The notes under the pieces are model-generated. The model was not told where the DNA came from. It worked only from the letters and a program-made list of their open reading frames with translations, and made no database searches. Below, piece by piece: positions 1 through 9,766 of a DNA stretch of 64,000 nt. Source of the stretch: Gammaproteobacteria bacterium. Its GTDB lineage: Bacteria > Pseudomonadota > Gammaproteobacteria > Steroidobacterales > GCA-2729495. Location of the stretch: NCBI GenBank assembly GCA_015709695.1, contig CP054183.1, forward strand, positions 2,406,992 to 2,470,991. The letters are read 5' to 3'. Every line of letters starts with the position of its first letter. The first letter of the stretch is position 1. The translations under genes were made by a program, and so were the position numbers.

Positions 1-2
1 CG

Positions 3-800
3 GTGCGCATGCGCCAGCCCGACGCGCTGGAACCGCTGGGCGAGTCCGCTCTGCCCGACGAGATCCGCCCGCTGGTGGTGGCGCTGAACGAGCTGCTGGC
101 GCGACTGCGCGCCGCGCTCGGTGCGCAGCAGGCCTTCGTCGCCGATGCCGCCCACGAGCTGCGCACGCCGCTCACGGCGCTGCGCCTGCAGCTGCAGCTG
201 GCCGAGCAGGCCGGTGACGAGACGGAGAAGCAAGCCGCCTTCACGCAGCTGCGCGCTGGCATCGAGCGCGCCGCGCGACTGGTCGAGCAGCTGCTCAACC
301 TCGCGCGGCACGAGGGCGCGGCAGCCGCCACCGGCAGCGTGGCGCTGGACGAACTGGCGCGCGAAGTCGTCGGCGACCTCGCCACGCTTGCCGAGGCGCG
401 CAGGCAGGATCTCGGCATCGCCGGCAGCGAACCGGTCACGGTGCACGGCGATGCGCATGCGCTGCGCATGCTCCTGCGCAACCTGGTGGACAACGCGCTG
501 CGCTACACGCCGGAAGGCGGGCGAGTCGATGTCACCGTGGGACGCGCGGCCGGCGCGCCGTTCCTGCAGGTCACCGATACCGGGCCCGGCATCGCGCCCG
601 CGGATCGCGAGCGGGTCTTCGACCGCTTCTACCGGGTCGCCGGCGCCGGCGCCGCCGGCACCGGACTGGGCCTCGCCATCGCCCAGAGCATCGTGAAAAA
701 CCATCACGCAAACATCGAGTTGGGGGATAACCCGGACGGCCCCGGCCTGCGTGTCACGGTGCGTTTCCCGGCCCCGCCCGGTGTGTTAAGGGTCTCTTAA
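3..800 (+). CDS. Sensor histidine kinase, C-terminal part (QseC/PmrB-like), cut by window edge
   Basis: Two-component sensor kinase that would phosphorylate a response regulator encoded outside the window. The reading frame is open at the left edge, so the sensory and membrane N-terminus is missing. The visible part starts in a HAMP-like linker, then a HisKA domain with the H-box AAHELRTPLTAL (His at about residue 51 of the visible part), then a HATPase domain with N-box NLVDNALRYTP, G1 DTGPGIA, F-box FDRFYR and G2 GTGLGLAIA. Every catalytic box is intact. The layout matches QseC/PmrB/TctE-type kinases. A PmrA/QseB-like direct repeat overlaps the stop codon, which fits that family, but the assignment to PmrB or QseC specifically is inference. 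Confidence 0.93.
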   Translation: MRMRQPDALEPLGESALPDEIRPLVVALNELLARLRAALGAQQAFVADAAHELRTPLTALRLQLQLAEQAGDETEKQAAFTQLRAGIERAARLVEQLLNLARHEGAAAATGSVALDELAREVVGDLATLAEARRQDLGIAGSEPVTVHGDAHALRMLLRNLVDNALRYTPEGGRVDVTVGRAAGAPFLQVTDTGPGIAPADRERVFDRFYRVAGAGAAGTGLGLAIAQSIVKNHHANIELGDNPDGPGLRVTVRFPAPPGVLRVS

Positions 801-801
801 G
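785..801 (+). promoter_or_regulatory. PmrA/QseB-like box (copy 1)
   Basis: Two hexamers, GTTAAG and CTTAAG, are separated by exactly five bases and overlap the end of the sensor kinase gene. This matches the YTTAAK-N5-YTTAAK pattern known for PmrA-type response regulators. No clear -10 was found next to it and a terminator-like hairpin lies downstream, so it could be a decoy or an autoregulatory site. Confidence 0.4.
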
Positions 802-884
802 ACAGGCCTCGTACGCTGCACACCATGGATTCAGGCACAGTCACCTGACTCCTCCAGCGAGAAGCGAAAGTAGGTTGGGTACAG

Positions 885-918
885 AAACAGGCCGGCTCCC
901 CCCCGGCCTGTTTCATTT
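885..918 (+). terminator. Rho-independent terminator of the two-component operon
   Basis: An 11-bp perfect inverted repeat (885-895 with 903-913) encloses a short C-rich loop, and T-rich sequence follows. It lies about 85 bases after the kinase stop codon and before the htrA promoter region, so it probably ends the kinase transcript. Confidence 0.75.
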
Positions 919-970
919 CGTGACGGACCTCGCGCTGCGCTTCGCAAAATGTTTTCCCGCAGCATGAAAG

Positions 971-1003
971 TGTAAGCATGCCTTAAGGGTCAGCCGCTAC
1001 CTT
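971..1003 (+). promoter_or_regulatory. PmrA/QseB-like box (copy 2) with candidate -10 upstream of htrA
   Basis: TGTAAG and CTTAAG are separated by five bases (971-976, 982-987), matching the PmrA-type pattern at 11 of 12 positions. A weak -10 candidate, TACCTT, sits at 998-1003, and the htrA start is 40 bases further on. The region from 801 to 1042 otherwise holds only copy 1 of the box and the terminator. Confidence 0.4.
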
Positions 1004-1042
1004 GCATCGACATCGGGTTTCGTTGTCGTGCAGGTGTCAGCA

Positions 1043-2557
1043 ATGACCATCGCCAGGAAGACCAGGATTCTTTTGACTACCGGCGCCGCCGCCGCCATCG
1101 TCGCTGGTGCGGCTGCTTTCCTCCCCACGGCATGGCACTCCCCCGCCAACGCCGCGACCCCCCCCGAGCCGCCCGCGACATCCTCCAGGGCGGCGGCGCC
1201 GGTATCCTCTCCCGCCATCACCGGGCTGCCCGACTTCAGCCCGCTCGTCGAGCGCTACGGCCCCGCGGTGGTCAACATCACCGTCAAGCAGGACGTGAAG
1301 ACCGCCATGCGCGGCCCGCCCGGAATGGGTGGTCCGGATGACGACGAACAGCAGGCCCTGCCGTTCTTCTTCCGCGGCCTGCCGATGATGCCGCGCCGCC
1401 AGCCGGTCATGGGCGAAGGCTCCGGCTTCATCATCGACTCCTCCGGCCTGATCCTCACCAATGCGCACGTGGTCGACGATGCCGACCGCGTGACCGTGAA
1501 GCTGACCGACAAGCGCGAGTTCACCGCGAAGGTGCTCGGCAAGGACAGGCAGACCGACGTCGCGGTGCTGAAGATCGAGGCGAAGGACCTGCCCACGGTG
1601 GTGATGGGCGACTCTGCCGACCTCAAGGTCGGCCAGTGGGTGCTCGCCATCGGCTCGCCCTTCGGCTTCGAGAACACCGTCACTGCCGGTATCGTCAGTG
1701 CCAAGGGCCGCGCGCTGCCCGACGACACCTATGTGCCGTTCATCCAGACGGACGTGGCCGTCAACCCCGGCAATTCCGGTGGGCCGCTGTTCAACCTGCA
1801 GGGCCAGGTGGTCGGCATCAATTCGCAGATATTCAGCCGCACCGGCGGCTACGAAGGGCTGTCCTTCGCCATTCCCATCGACGTCGCCCTGCGCGTGCAG
1901 CGCGAGCTGGTGGCCAATGGCCATGTCTCCCGCGGCTGGCTCGGCGTCGGCATCCAGGGCATGAGCCGGGAACTGGCGGCCAGCTTCGGCCTCGACCAGC
2001 CGCGCGGCGCCCTGGTGGCCAGCGTGCAGCCCGACAGCCCGGCGGCGCGCGCCGGCCTGAAGACCGGCGATGTCATCGTCGAGTACGACGGCCAGGCCAT
2101 CAGCGAAGCCTCGGACCTGCCGCCGCTGGTGGGCGCCACCGCCGTCGGCAGCAGCGCCAAGCTCAAGGTCCTGCGCGACGGCAAGGAGAAGCTCCTCAGC
2201 GCCCGCGTCGAGCAGCTGGCCGATGCCGACACCGGCACCGGCAAGCCGGACGCGGCTGACAAGAGCCATGCCAGCCTCGGCGTGGCCGTCGCCGACCTCA
2301 GCCCGGAGCAGCGCGCGCGGCTCGGCCTCGACGCCGGCGGCGTGGTGGTCACCGCGGTGGGCGACGGCCCGGCCGCCGACGCCGGCATCCGCCCGGGCGA
2401 CGTGCTGCTGCGCCTCGGCCAGACCGAGATCAGGGACACCCGCCAGCTCAGGCAGCTGGTGGCCAAGGCCCCGGCCGACAAGCCGATCCCCATTCTGGTC
2501 CGGCGCGGGGAGAGCACGCTCTTCCTCGCGCTGGAGCCGTTGTCGCGAAACGGGTAA
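1043..2557 (+). CDS. htrA: Periplasmic serine protease, HtrA/Do (DegP/DegQ) family
   Basis: Periplasmic quality-control protease and chaperone, about 504 residues. An N-terminal signal peptide (basic start, hydrophobic alanine-rich core, cleavage probably near SPANA) is followed by a trypsin-like domain with His in NAHVVDDAD, Asp in RQTDVAVLKI and Ser in NPGNSGGPLFN, then two PDZ domains (roughly residues 290-380 and 410-495). The ATG at 1043 is preferred because AGGTG lies six bases upstream; an in-frame GTG at 1028 is possible. A glycine/proline and acidic insert precedes the catalytic His, as in the LA loop of Do proteases. Its place after the sensor kinase and a PmrA-like box suggests envelope-stress control. 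DegP and DegQ cannot be told apart from sequence alone. Confidence 0.95.
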   Translation: MTIARKTRILLTTGAAAAIVAGAAAFLPTAWHSPANAATPPEPPATSSRAAAPVSSPAITGLPDFSPLVERYGPAVVNITVKQDVKTAMRGPPGMGGPDDDEQQALPFFFRGLPMMPRRQPVMGEGSGFIIDSSGLILTNAHVVDDADRVTVKLTDKREFTAKVLGKDRQTDVAVLKIEAKDLPTVVMGDSADLKVGQWVLAIGSPFGFENTVTAGIVSAKGRALPDDTYVPFIQTDVAVNPGNSGGPLFNLQGQVVGINSQIFSRTGGYEGLSFAIPIDVALRVQRELVANGHVSRGWLGVGIQGMSRELAASFGLDQPRGALVASVQPDSPAARAGLKTGDVIVEYDGQAISEASDLPPLVGATAVGSSAKLKVLRDGKEKLLSARVEQLADADTGTGKPDAADKSHASLGVAVADLSPEQRARLGLDAGGVVVTAVGDGPAADAGIRPGDVLLRLGQTEIRDTRQLRQLVAKAPADKPIPILVRRGESTLFLALEPLSRNG

Positions 2558-2586
2558 CCCCCCCGTAGACCGTTGGTCCCGACTTG

Positions 2587-2618
2587 GGCCGGAAGTGACG
2601 CTTCCGGCCTTCTTTTTT
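2587..2618 (+). terminator. Rho-independent terminator after htrA
   Basis: A 9-bp perfect GC-rich stem (2587-2595 with 2601-2609) with a 5-base loop is followed by a nearly pure T tract. It separates htrA from mprF, so mprF needs its own promoter. Confidence 0.88.
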
Positions 2619-2642
2619 GCCTGCCGGTCCGCGCGGATGGCC

Positions 2643-2648
2643 GATAAT
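2643..2648 (+). promoter_or_regulatory. Candidate -10 element (GATAAT) for the mprF operon
   Basis: GATAAT followed by GCGC lies just after the htrA terminator. The -35 region is weak. If used, transcription would start near 2655 and the first mprF codon would be the ATG at 2659, on an almost leaderless message. Confidence 0.35.
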
Positions 2649-5250
2649 GCGCTCCAACATGCCACGACGCTGGGTCAGGATGCTGCCGGCCGTGACGATG
2701 GCGCTTGCCTTCGGCATCGCGCTGGTCGCGCTCCATCACCTCAGCGGTGAACTGCGGCTGCAGGACATCCTCGCGGCGACCGCCGGCATCGGCTGGAGCA
2801 GCATCGCCATCGCGCTCGCGCTCACCGCTGCAAGCTACATGGTGCTGAGCCTCTACGACGTGCTGGCCCTGCAGCAGCTCGGCCGCAGCCTCCCCTATGG
2901 CCGCGCCACCGCCATCTCGTTCACGGCATGGGCCTTCGGCCACAACGTCGGCCTGGTGACCTTCTCCGCCGGTGCCATCCGTTACCGCCTGTATTCCCTC
3001 GCCGGCCTCGGCGCCGCGGAGATCACCCGGATCGTGGTGTTCTGCGCGCTGACCTTCCACCTCGGCGCCGGCCTGCTCACCGGCATCTCGCTGATCGTCG
3101 ATGCAGGCAACGCCGCATCGCTGCTGCACGCCGCGCCGCTGCTGGCGCAGGTGCTGGGCGTGCTGGTGCTGGCGCTGGTGGCCGGCTGGATCGCGTTGAC
3201 GGCCTGGCGGCGCAAGCCGCTGAACCTGGCCGGCTGGTCGCTGCCGCTGCCAAGCTGGCCGATCACCCTGCTGCAGGTGGCGATCTCGGCCTCGGACCTG
3301 CTGCTCTCCTGCGGCGTGCTCTACGTGCTGCTGCCCGAAGCGGTATCGCCGTCCTTCGTCACCTTCGCCGGCCTCTACATGGTGGCGCTGGTGATCGGCG
3401 CGGTGAGCACCGTTCCGGGCGGACTCGGCGTGTTCGAGTCGATGATGCTGCTGCTCCTGCCGCAGGCCGCTCCCGGGCCGCTGCTCGGCGCCCTGCTCGC
3501 CTACCGGGTCATCTATTTCGCGCTGCCCTTCCTGCTCGCGATCACGCTGCTCTGCCTCTTCGAGGCCTGGCGACAGCGGCGCCGCGTGCGCGTGGCCTGG
3601 GAGTGGACGCGCCGCTCGCTCGACTTCGTGGTGCCGCCGGCGATGGCCATGCTCGCCTTCGTCGCCGGCGTGGTGCTGCTGATGTCGGGCGCGACCCCCG
3701 CGCTGGCCGATCGCCTGCGGCTGCTCAAGGACTTCCTGCCGCTGCCGGTGGTGGAGATCTCGCAGCTCGCCGGCAGCGCCATCGGCGTCGCACTGCTGGT
3801 GCTGGCGCGAGGCCTGTATTACCGGCTCGATGCCGCCTGGCACCTGATGCTCTGGCTGCTCGGCGCGGGCATCCTCGCCTCGCTGCTCAAGGGGCTGGAC
3901 TACGAGGAGAGCCTGGCGCTGCTGCTGGTGCTGCTGGCGCTCTACACCACGCGCCGGCAGTTCTACCGGCGCGCGTCGCTGCTCACCGAGCCGCTGGCGC
4001 CGCGCTGGCTCGCAGCCGTCGCCATGGCGGTCGGCGCCTCGATCTGGGTCGGCCTGGTGGCGCAGCGCGAGGTGCCCTACCAGAACGAGCTGTGGTGGCA
4101 GTTCGCCTTCGACGCCAATGCGCCGCGCATGCTTCGCGGCAGCCTGGTGGCCGTGCTCGGCCTGGGTGTCGCGGCCGGCTACCGGCTGCTGCAGCCGGCG
4201 CGTCGCAGCGCGCTGCCCGCCACGCCGTCGGAGCTCGAGCGCGCCGCGGCGGTACTGGCCAGGGTGGAGTCGGCCAACGGCAACCTCGCCCTGCTCGGCG
4301 ACAAGAGCCTGCTCTTCAGCGCCTCGGACCAGGGCTTCATCATGTACGGGATCTCCGGCCACAGCTGGATCGCCATGGGCGATCCCGTAGCCGACGCCGG
4401 TGAGCGCGGTGAACTGGTCTGGCGCTTCCGCGAGCTCTGCGACCGCGGCGGCGGCCGCTGCGTGTTCTACCAGGTCTCCGGTGACAGCCTGCCAAGCTAC
4501 GTGGATGCCGGCCTCTCGCTCAGCAAGCTCGGCGAGGAGGCGCGCGTGCGCCTGGAGGAGTTCACCATCGAGGGCAGTGCGCGCGCCCACCTGCGCCAGG
4601 CGAAGCGCAAGGCCGAGCGCGAAGGGGCCAGTTTCCGCGTCGCCGGCGTCGACGAGGTGGCGGCGCTGCTGCCGGAGATGCGCCGCGTCTCGGATGACTG
4701 GCTGGCGACCAAGGCCGCGGCGGAGAAGGGCTTCTCGCTCGGCTTCTTCTCCGCGGACTACCTGCGCCGCTTCCCCTGCGCGCTGGTCGAGCGCGGCGGC
4801 GAGCTCGTCGCCTTCGCCAACCTCTGGCCCGGATCGCAGGGGATCGAGGTGTCGGTGGACCTCATGCGCCACTCGCAGGCGGCACCCCGCGGCGTCATGG
4901 ATTACCTGTTCGTGGAAATCATGCTCTGGTGCAAGGCCCAGGGCTTCCAGTGGTTCAGCCTGGGCATGGCGCCGCTGGCGGGACTGGAGGAACACCGCCT
5001 CGCGCCACCCTGGCACCGGCTCGGACGGCTGGTGTACCGCTACGGCGAGAACTTCTACAACTTCGAGGGCCTGCGGCAGTACAAGGAGAAGTTCCTGCCG
5101 CAGTGGCGCCCGCGATACCTGGCCGCGCCAGGCGGCGTGGCCCTGCCCCGGGTCCTGCTCGACGTCACCACGCTGATATCCGGCGGTATCGGCGGCACCA
5201 TCGGCAAACCGGCCGCCGGCAAGCACGACGAGGTCCACCCGCATGCCTAG
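2647..5250 (+). CDS. mprF: MprF-type bifunctional aminoacyl-phosphatidylglycerol synthase/flippase
   Basis: Transfers an amino acid (usually lysine) from charged tRNA to phosphatidylglycerol and flips the product outward, lowering surface negative charge against cationic peptides. It has about 867 residues, normal for MprF. The N-terminal two thirds is a polytopic membrane region (UPF0104-like flippase domain with the glycine-rich stretch VSTVPGGLGVFE, then more helices). The last 330 residues form the soluble DUF2156 synthase domain, including GFIMYGISGHSWIAMGDPV and a basic stretch QAKRKAEREG. Starts at 2647 and 2659 are both possible. The stop overlaps the acvB-like start by 8 bases, so translation is probably coupled. 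In Agrobacterium and Rhizobium the homologue lpiA is likewise followed by acvB. The amino acid used cannot be read from sequence. Confidence 0.93.
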   Translation: MRSNMPRRWVRMLPAVTMALAFGIALVALHHLSGELRLQDILAATAGIGWSSIAIALALTAASYMVLSLYDVLALQQLGRSLPYGRATAISFTAWAFGHNVGLVTFSAGAIRYRLYSLAGLGAAEITRIVVFCALTFHLGAGLLTGISLIVDAGNAASLLHAAPLLAQVLGVLVLALVAGWIALTAWRRKPLNLAGWSLPLPSWPITLLQVAISASDLLLSCGVLYVLLPEAVSPSFVTFAGLYMVALVIGAVSTVPGGLGVFESMMLLLLPQAAPGPLLGALLAYRVIYFALPFLLAITLLCLFEAWRQRRRVRVAWEWTRRSLDFVVPPAMAMLAFVAGVVLLMSGATPALADRLRLLKDFLPLPVVEISQLAGSAIGVALLVLARGLYYRLDAAWHLMLWLLGAGILASLLKGLDYEESLALLLVLLALYTTRRQFYRRASLLTEPLAPRWLAAVAMAVGASIWVGLVAQREVPYQNELWWQFAFDANAPRMLRGSLVAVLGLGVAAGYRLLQPARRSALPATPSELERAAAVLARVESANGNLALLGDKSLLFSASDQGFIMYGISGHSWIAMGDPVADAGERGELVWRFRELCDRGGGRCVFYQVSGDSLPSYVDAGLSLSKLGEEARVRLEEFTIEGSARAHLRQAKRKAEREGASFRVAGVDEVAALLPEMRRVSDDWLATKAAAEKGFSLGFFSADYLRRFPCALVERGGELVAFANLWPGSQGIEVSVDLMRHSQAAPRGVMDYLFVEIMLWCKAQGFQWFSLGMAPLAGLEEHRLAPPWHRLGRLVYRYGENFYNFEGLRQYKEKFLPQWRPRYLAAPGGVALPRVLLDVTTLISGGIGGTIGKPAAGKHDEVHPHA

Positions 5251-6693
5251 GACAACCAGGACAACCCGGACAACCCGGCTCCTTCCGCTGCTGCTGGCGC
5301 TGGCCTGCGCCGCCACGGCCGCTCCCCCGGCCGGATCGACACTGGAGTTCGGGCGTTTCGGCACCGTGCACCTGTACGCACCCGCTGCGCAGCCGCGTGC
5401 GCTGGTTCTGTTCCTGTCCGGCGACGGCGGCTGGGGCGAGGGCGTGGTGCAGATGGCCAGCCACCTCGCCGATCGCGGCGCGCTGGTCGTCGGCATCGAC
5501 GTGCCCCGCTGGGGCAAGGCGCTGCGCGACACCAGCGATCGCTGCATCTACACCGCCGGCGATCTCGAGGAACTGGCGCATGCCATCGAGGAACGCGAGC
5601 ATTTCCCGGCCTACGTGAAGCCGCTGCTGGCGGGTTATTCCTCCGGGGCGACGCTGGCCTACACCTCGCTGGTGCAGTCGCCACAGGGCACGTTCCGCGG
5701 CGCCCTGACCCTGGGCTTCGGCCCGGACCTGCCCTGGGCGAAGCCCATGTGCCGCGGCGACGGCCTGGGCCTGGAATCGGATCCGGCGAAGCCGCATGGA
5801 TTTTCCTTCCGTCCGGCACCGCAGCTGCATGAGCCCTGGATCACGCTGCATGGCGAGCTCGACCAGGTGAGCGACATCGGCATCACCCGCGCCTTCGTCG
5901 CGAAGATTCCGGCAGCACGCCTCGTTGACCTGCCGAAGGTCGGCCATGGCTTCAGCGTGGAAAAGAACTACCTCGACCGCTTCCTCGCCGCCTACGACGA
6001 ACTCGCCCGGCCCCCGCCCGCGCCGCCGGCACCGGCCGCCGCCGCATCCAGCCTGGCCGGCGCCGGGATCGCCGGCCTGCCACTGGTGGAAATCGCCGCC
6101 AGCGGCCCGCCGCGCGCCGATTTCGCCATCATGCTCTCCGGCGACGGCGGCTGGGCCGGCCTCGACCGCGAGCTCGGCAAGGTGCTCGCGGCGGCGGGCG
6201 TGCCGGTGGCCGGCTGGGATTCGCTGCGCTATTTCTGGAAGGCGCGCACACCGGACGGCGCGGCGCAGGACCTCGACCGGGTCATCCGCCACTACCTCGC
6301 CACCTGGCACCGGGAGCGGGTGATCCTCGTCGGCTATTCCTTCGGCGCCAACACCCTGCTGCCGATGCTCAACCGCCTGCCCGCCGCGACACGCGCCCGC
6401 GTCGACCTGCTCGCGCTCCTCGCCCCGGGCCGCAGCGCCGGCTTCGAGTTCCACTTCAGCGACTGGATGGGCGACAGCGGCCGGGGCATGCCGCTGGCAC
6501 CGGAAGCGCAGCGCCTGCAGGGCGTACCGCTGCTCTGCCTGTACGGGGCCGATGAAGCCGACGCGCTCTGCCCCGATCTCGCGGGGCCCGGCATCCACGT
6601 GGTGAAGCTGCCCGGCGGCCATCATTTCGATGGCGCCTACGCCGAACTCGGGCGGACCATCCTGGCGGCGCTTCCGCCGGCAACGCCACCCCG

Positions 6694-6697
<4 letters not shown>
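5243..6697 (+). CDS. acvB: AcvB/VirJ-family periplasmic hydrolase
   Basis: Predicted exported alpha/beta-hydrolase of 484 residues. A basic Arg/Thr-rich start and hydrophobic core form a signal peptide ending near residue 26. Two VirJ-like halves follow: the first carries GDGGW and the nucleophile-elbow-like GYSSG (near residues 131-135), the second another GDGGW and GYSFG (near 364-368). Agrobacterium AcvB has the same two-part layout and is reported to hydrolyse lysyl-phosphatidylglycerol made by LpiA, so a matching role opposite MprF is inferred here. It overlaps mprF by 8 bases and the next ATPase gene by 4. Both halves keep a G-x-S-x-G, so it is unclear which one is catalytic. Confidence 0.88.
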
Positions 6698-7398
<701 letters not shown>

Positions 7399-7405
7399 GC
7401 GAGGC

Positions 7406-9763
7406 ATGCGGCCGCTGAACCGCAAGCTGCTGCGCGACCTGTGGCGGCTGCGCGCGCAAGTGCTGGCCATCGCGCTGGTGATGGCCTCGGGCGTCGGCCT
7501 GATGTGCATGTCGCTGACCTCCATCGAGGCGCTGAGCGACACGGCGGATGCCTACTACGACCGCTACCGCTTCGCCCATGTCTTCGCCCGCGTGGAGCGC
7601 GCCCCGGAACACCTGGCCGAGCGCATCCGGCTGATCCCCGGCGTGGAATCGGTCAGCACCCGGGTGGTGAGGAGCGCGGTGCTCGACGTGCGCGGCTTCG
7701 ACGAGCCGGTGATCGGCCAGCTGGTGTCGCTGCCCGCGGATGCCGCCACCGCGCTCAACCGCGTCGCGCTCAGCCGCGGACGCATGCCCGCCGCCAGCAA
7801 CGAGTGCGTGCTGGCCGAACCGTTTGCCGAGGCGCATGGCCTCGGTCCCGGCTCGACGCTGCGCGCCATCATGAACGGCCACTGGCAGGAGCTGCGCGTC
7901 GTCGGCCTGGGGCTGTCACCGGAGTACGTCTACACCATTGGCCCGGGCGCGCTGATGCCCGACGACAGGCGCTACGGCGTGATCTGGCTGGGCGAGAAGG
8001 CGATGCAGGCCGCCTACGACCTCGACGGCGCCTTCAACGACGTCTCGGTGATGCTGTTGCATGGCGCCAGCGCGGACAGCGTCATCGCGCAGCTGGACCT
8101 GCTGCTGGCCCGCTACGGCGGCGTCGGTGCCATCGCCCGCAAGGACCAGATCTCCAACTGGTTCCTGATGAACGAGATCGAGCAGCTCAAGTCCCTGGCG
8201 AGCATCCTGCCGACGGTGTTCCTGGCGGTGGCCGCCTTCCTCACCAACATGGTGCTCTCGCGGCTGATCGCCGTGGAGCGCAGCGAGATCGGCCTGCTGA
8301 AGGCCTTCGGCTACCCGGACGGCGAGATCGCCTGGCACTACATCAAGCTGGTGCTCGGCATCGGCGTCGCCGGCATCGTCCTCGGCTGCGCGCTCGGCTG
8401 GTGGCTCGGGCTCACCAATACGCGCCTGTACGCGGAGTTCTACCGCTTCCCGTTCCTGCTGTACGCGCCGGGCCCCGGCCCGTTCGTGCTGGCCAGCGTC
8501 GCCAGCCTCGGCGCGGGGCTGATCGGCGCGCTCGGCACGGTGCGCCGGGCCGCGGCCCTGCCGCCCGCGGAGGCCATGCGGCCACCGGCACCGCCGCTGT
8601 TCCGGCGCACCGGCCTGGCGCGCTGGCGGCTGTTCCGCGCCATGGACCAGCCGAGCCGCATCCTGCTGCGGCAGATCGGCCGCTGGCCGGCCCGCTCCTT
8701 CACCACCAGCGTCGGCATCGGCATGGCGGTGGCGGTGCTGGTCAGCTCCATGATGTGGATGGATGCCATCGACCGCATCGCCGACGTGTACTTCCTCCAG
8801 GCCCAGGGCCAGGACGTCACCGTGGGCTTCGCCGAGCCGCGCTCGCGGCAGGTCGAGCGCGGGCTCGGCCGCATCGACGGCGTGATCACCACCGAGCCGC
8901 TGCGGGTGGTGCCGGCGCGCCTGCGCTTCGGCCCGCGCGAGGAGCGCCAGGCCCTGCAGGGCGTGCCCGCGCACCAGCAGCTGCAGCACGTCTTCGACGC
9001 CTCCGGCCACGCGCTCGACCTGCCGCCCGGCGGGCTGGTCATCTCCACCATGCTGGCGGAGATGCTGGCGGTGAAGGTCGGCGACGTGGTCACCGCCCAG
9101 GTGCTGGAGGGCCGGCGGCCGCAGCTGCGGATACCGGTGGTCGCCACCTTCGAGACCTACATCGGCAGCCCGGCCTACATCGACATCGACGCCCTCAACC
9201 GCCTGATGCAGGAGCAGGACAGCGTCACCGCCGTGCACCTGCGCCTGGATGCCAGCCGCCGCCTCGAGGTGTTCCGCCAGCTCAAGGAGACGCCCCGCAT
9301 CAGCTTCGTCACCCTGAAGGACGCGGCGGTGCGCACCTTCCACGACACCCTGGCGCGGACCCTGCTGATCTACGTGTCCTTCTTCGTGGTCTTCGCCTGC
9401 ACGCTGGCCTTCGGCGTGACCTACAATTCCGCGCGCATCGCCCTCTCGGAACGGGGGCGGGAGCTGGCGACGCTGCGGGTGCTGGGTTTCACCCGCGCGG
9501 AGATTTCCTACATCCTGCTGGGCGAGGTGGGCCTGCTGACGTTCCTGGCCCTGCCGCTTGGCTGTCTCATGGGTTACCTGATCGCAAGCCTCATGGTCTC
9601 CTCGTTCACCACCGAGCTCTTCCGCATCCCGCTGGCCATCCAGGCCTCCACCTATGCCGTGGCCATGCTGGTCGGCCTCGGCGCCACGCTGGCCTCGGCC
9701 TTCCTCGTCCGCCGCCGCGTGGATCACCTCGACCTGATCGCCGTGCTGAAGACCCGGGAGTAA
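7406..9763 (+). CDS. ABC transporter permease with two FtsX domains
   Basis: Inner-membrane permease of 785 residues. An N-terminal transmembrane helix and a large periplasmic domain are followed by an FtsX unit (about residues 265-390), then a second helix-periplasm-FtsX unit (about 430-785). This double layout is seen in YbbP-like and DevC/MacB-related permeases. The second FtsX unit contains the typical [19 protein letters not shown] stretch. It sits between the ATPase and the HlyD-type adaptor, so the three form a MacAB/DevBCA-like export system. No outer-membrane TolC-type gene is nearby. The substrate is unknown; linkage to mprF suggests a lipid or an envelope-active peptide. Confidence 0.92.
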   Translation: MRPLNRKLLRDLWRLRAQVLAIALVMASGVGLMCMSLTSIEALSDTADAYYDRYRFAHVFARVERAPEHLAERIRLIPGVESVSTRVVRSAVLDVRGFDEPVIGQLVSLPADAATALNRVALSRGRMPAASNECVLAEPFAEAHGLGPGSTLRAIMNGHWQELRVVGLGLSPEYVYTIGPGALMPDDRRYGVIWLGEKAMQAAYDLDGAFNDVSVMLLHGASADSVIAQLDLLLARYGGVGAIARKDQISNWFLMNEIEQLKSLASILPTVFLAVAAFLTNMVLSRLIAVERSEIGLLKAFGYPDGEIAWHYIKLVLGIGVAGIVLGCALGWWLGLTNTRLYAEFYRFPFLLYAPGPGPFVLASVASLGAGLIGALGTVRRAAALPPAEAMRPPAPPLFRRTGLARWRLFRAMDQPSRILLRQIGRWPARSFTTSVGIGMAVAVLVSSMMWMDAIDRIADVYFLQAQGQDVTVGFAEPRSRQVERGLGRIDGVITTEPLRVVPARLRFGPREERQALQGVPAHQQLQHVFDASGHALDLPPGGLVISTMLAEMLAVKVGDVVTAQVLEGRRPQLRIPVVATFETYIGSPAYIDIDALNRLMQEQDSVTAVHLRLDASRRLEVFRQLKETPRISFVTLKDAAVRTFHDTLARTLLIYVSFFVVFACTLAFGVTYNSARIALSERGRELATLRVLGFTRAEISYILLGEVGLLTFLALPLGCLMGYLIASLMVSSFTTELFRIPLAIQASTYAVAMLVGLGATLASAFLVRRRVDHLDLIAVLKTRE

Positions 9764-9766
9764 GCG

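Noticed and set aside
1849-5547. Long minus-strand open frame (over 1,200 codons) across htrA and mprF
   Set aside because: It is the high-GC shadow of two clearly real plus-strand genes; its translation is low-complexity (Arg/Gly/Ala/Gln/His rich) without domains.
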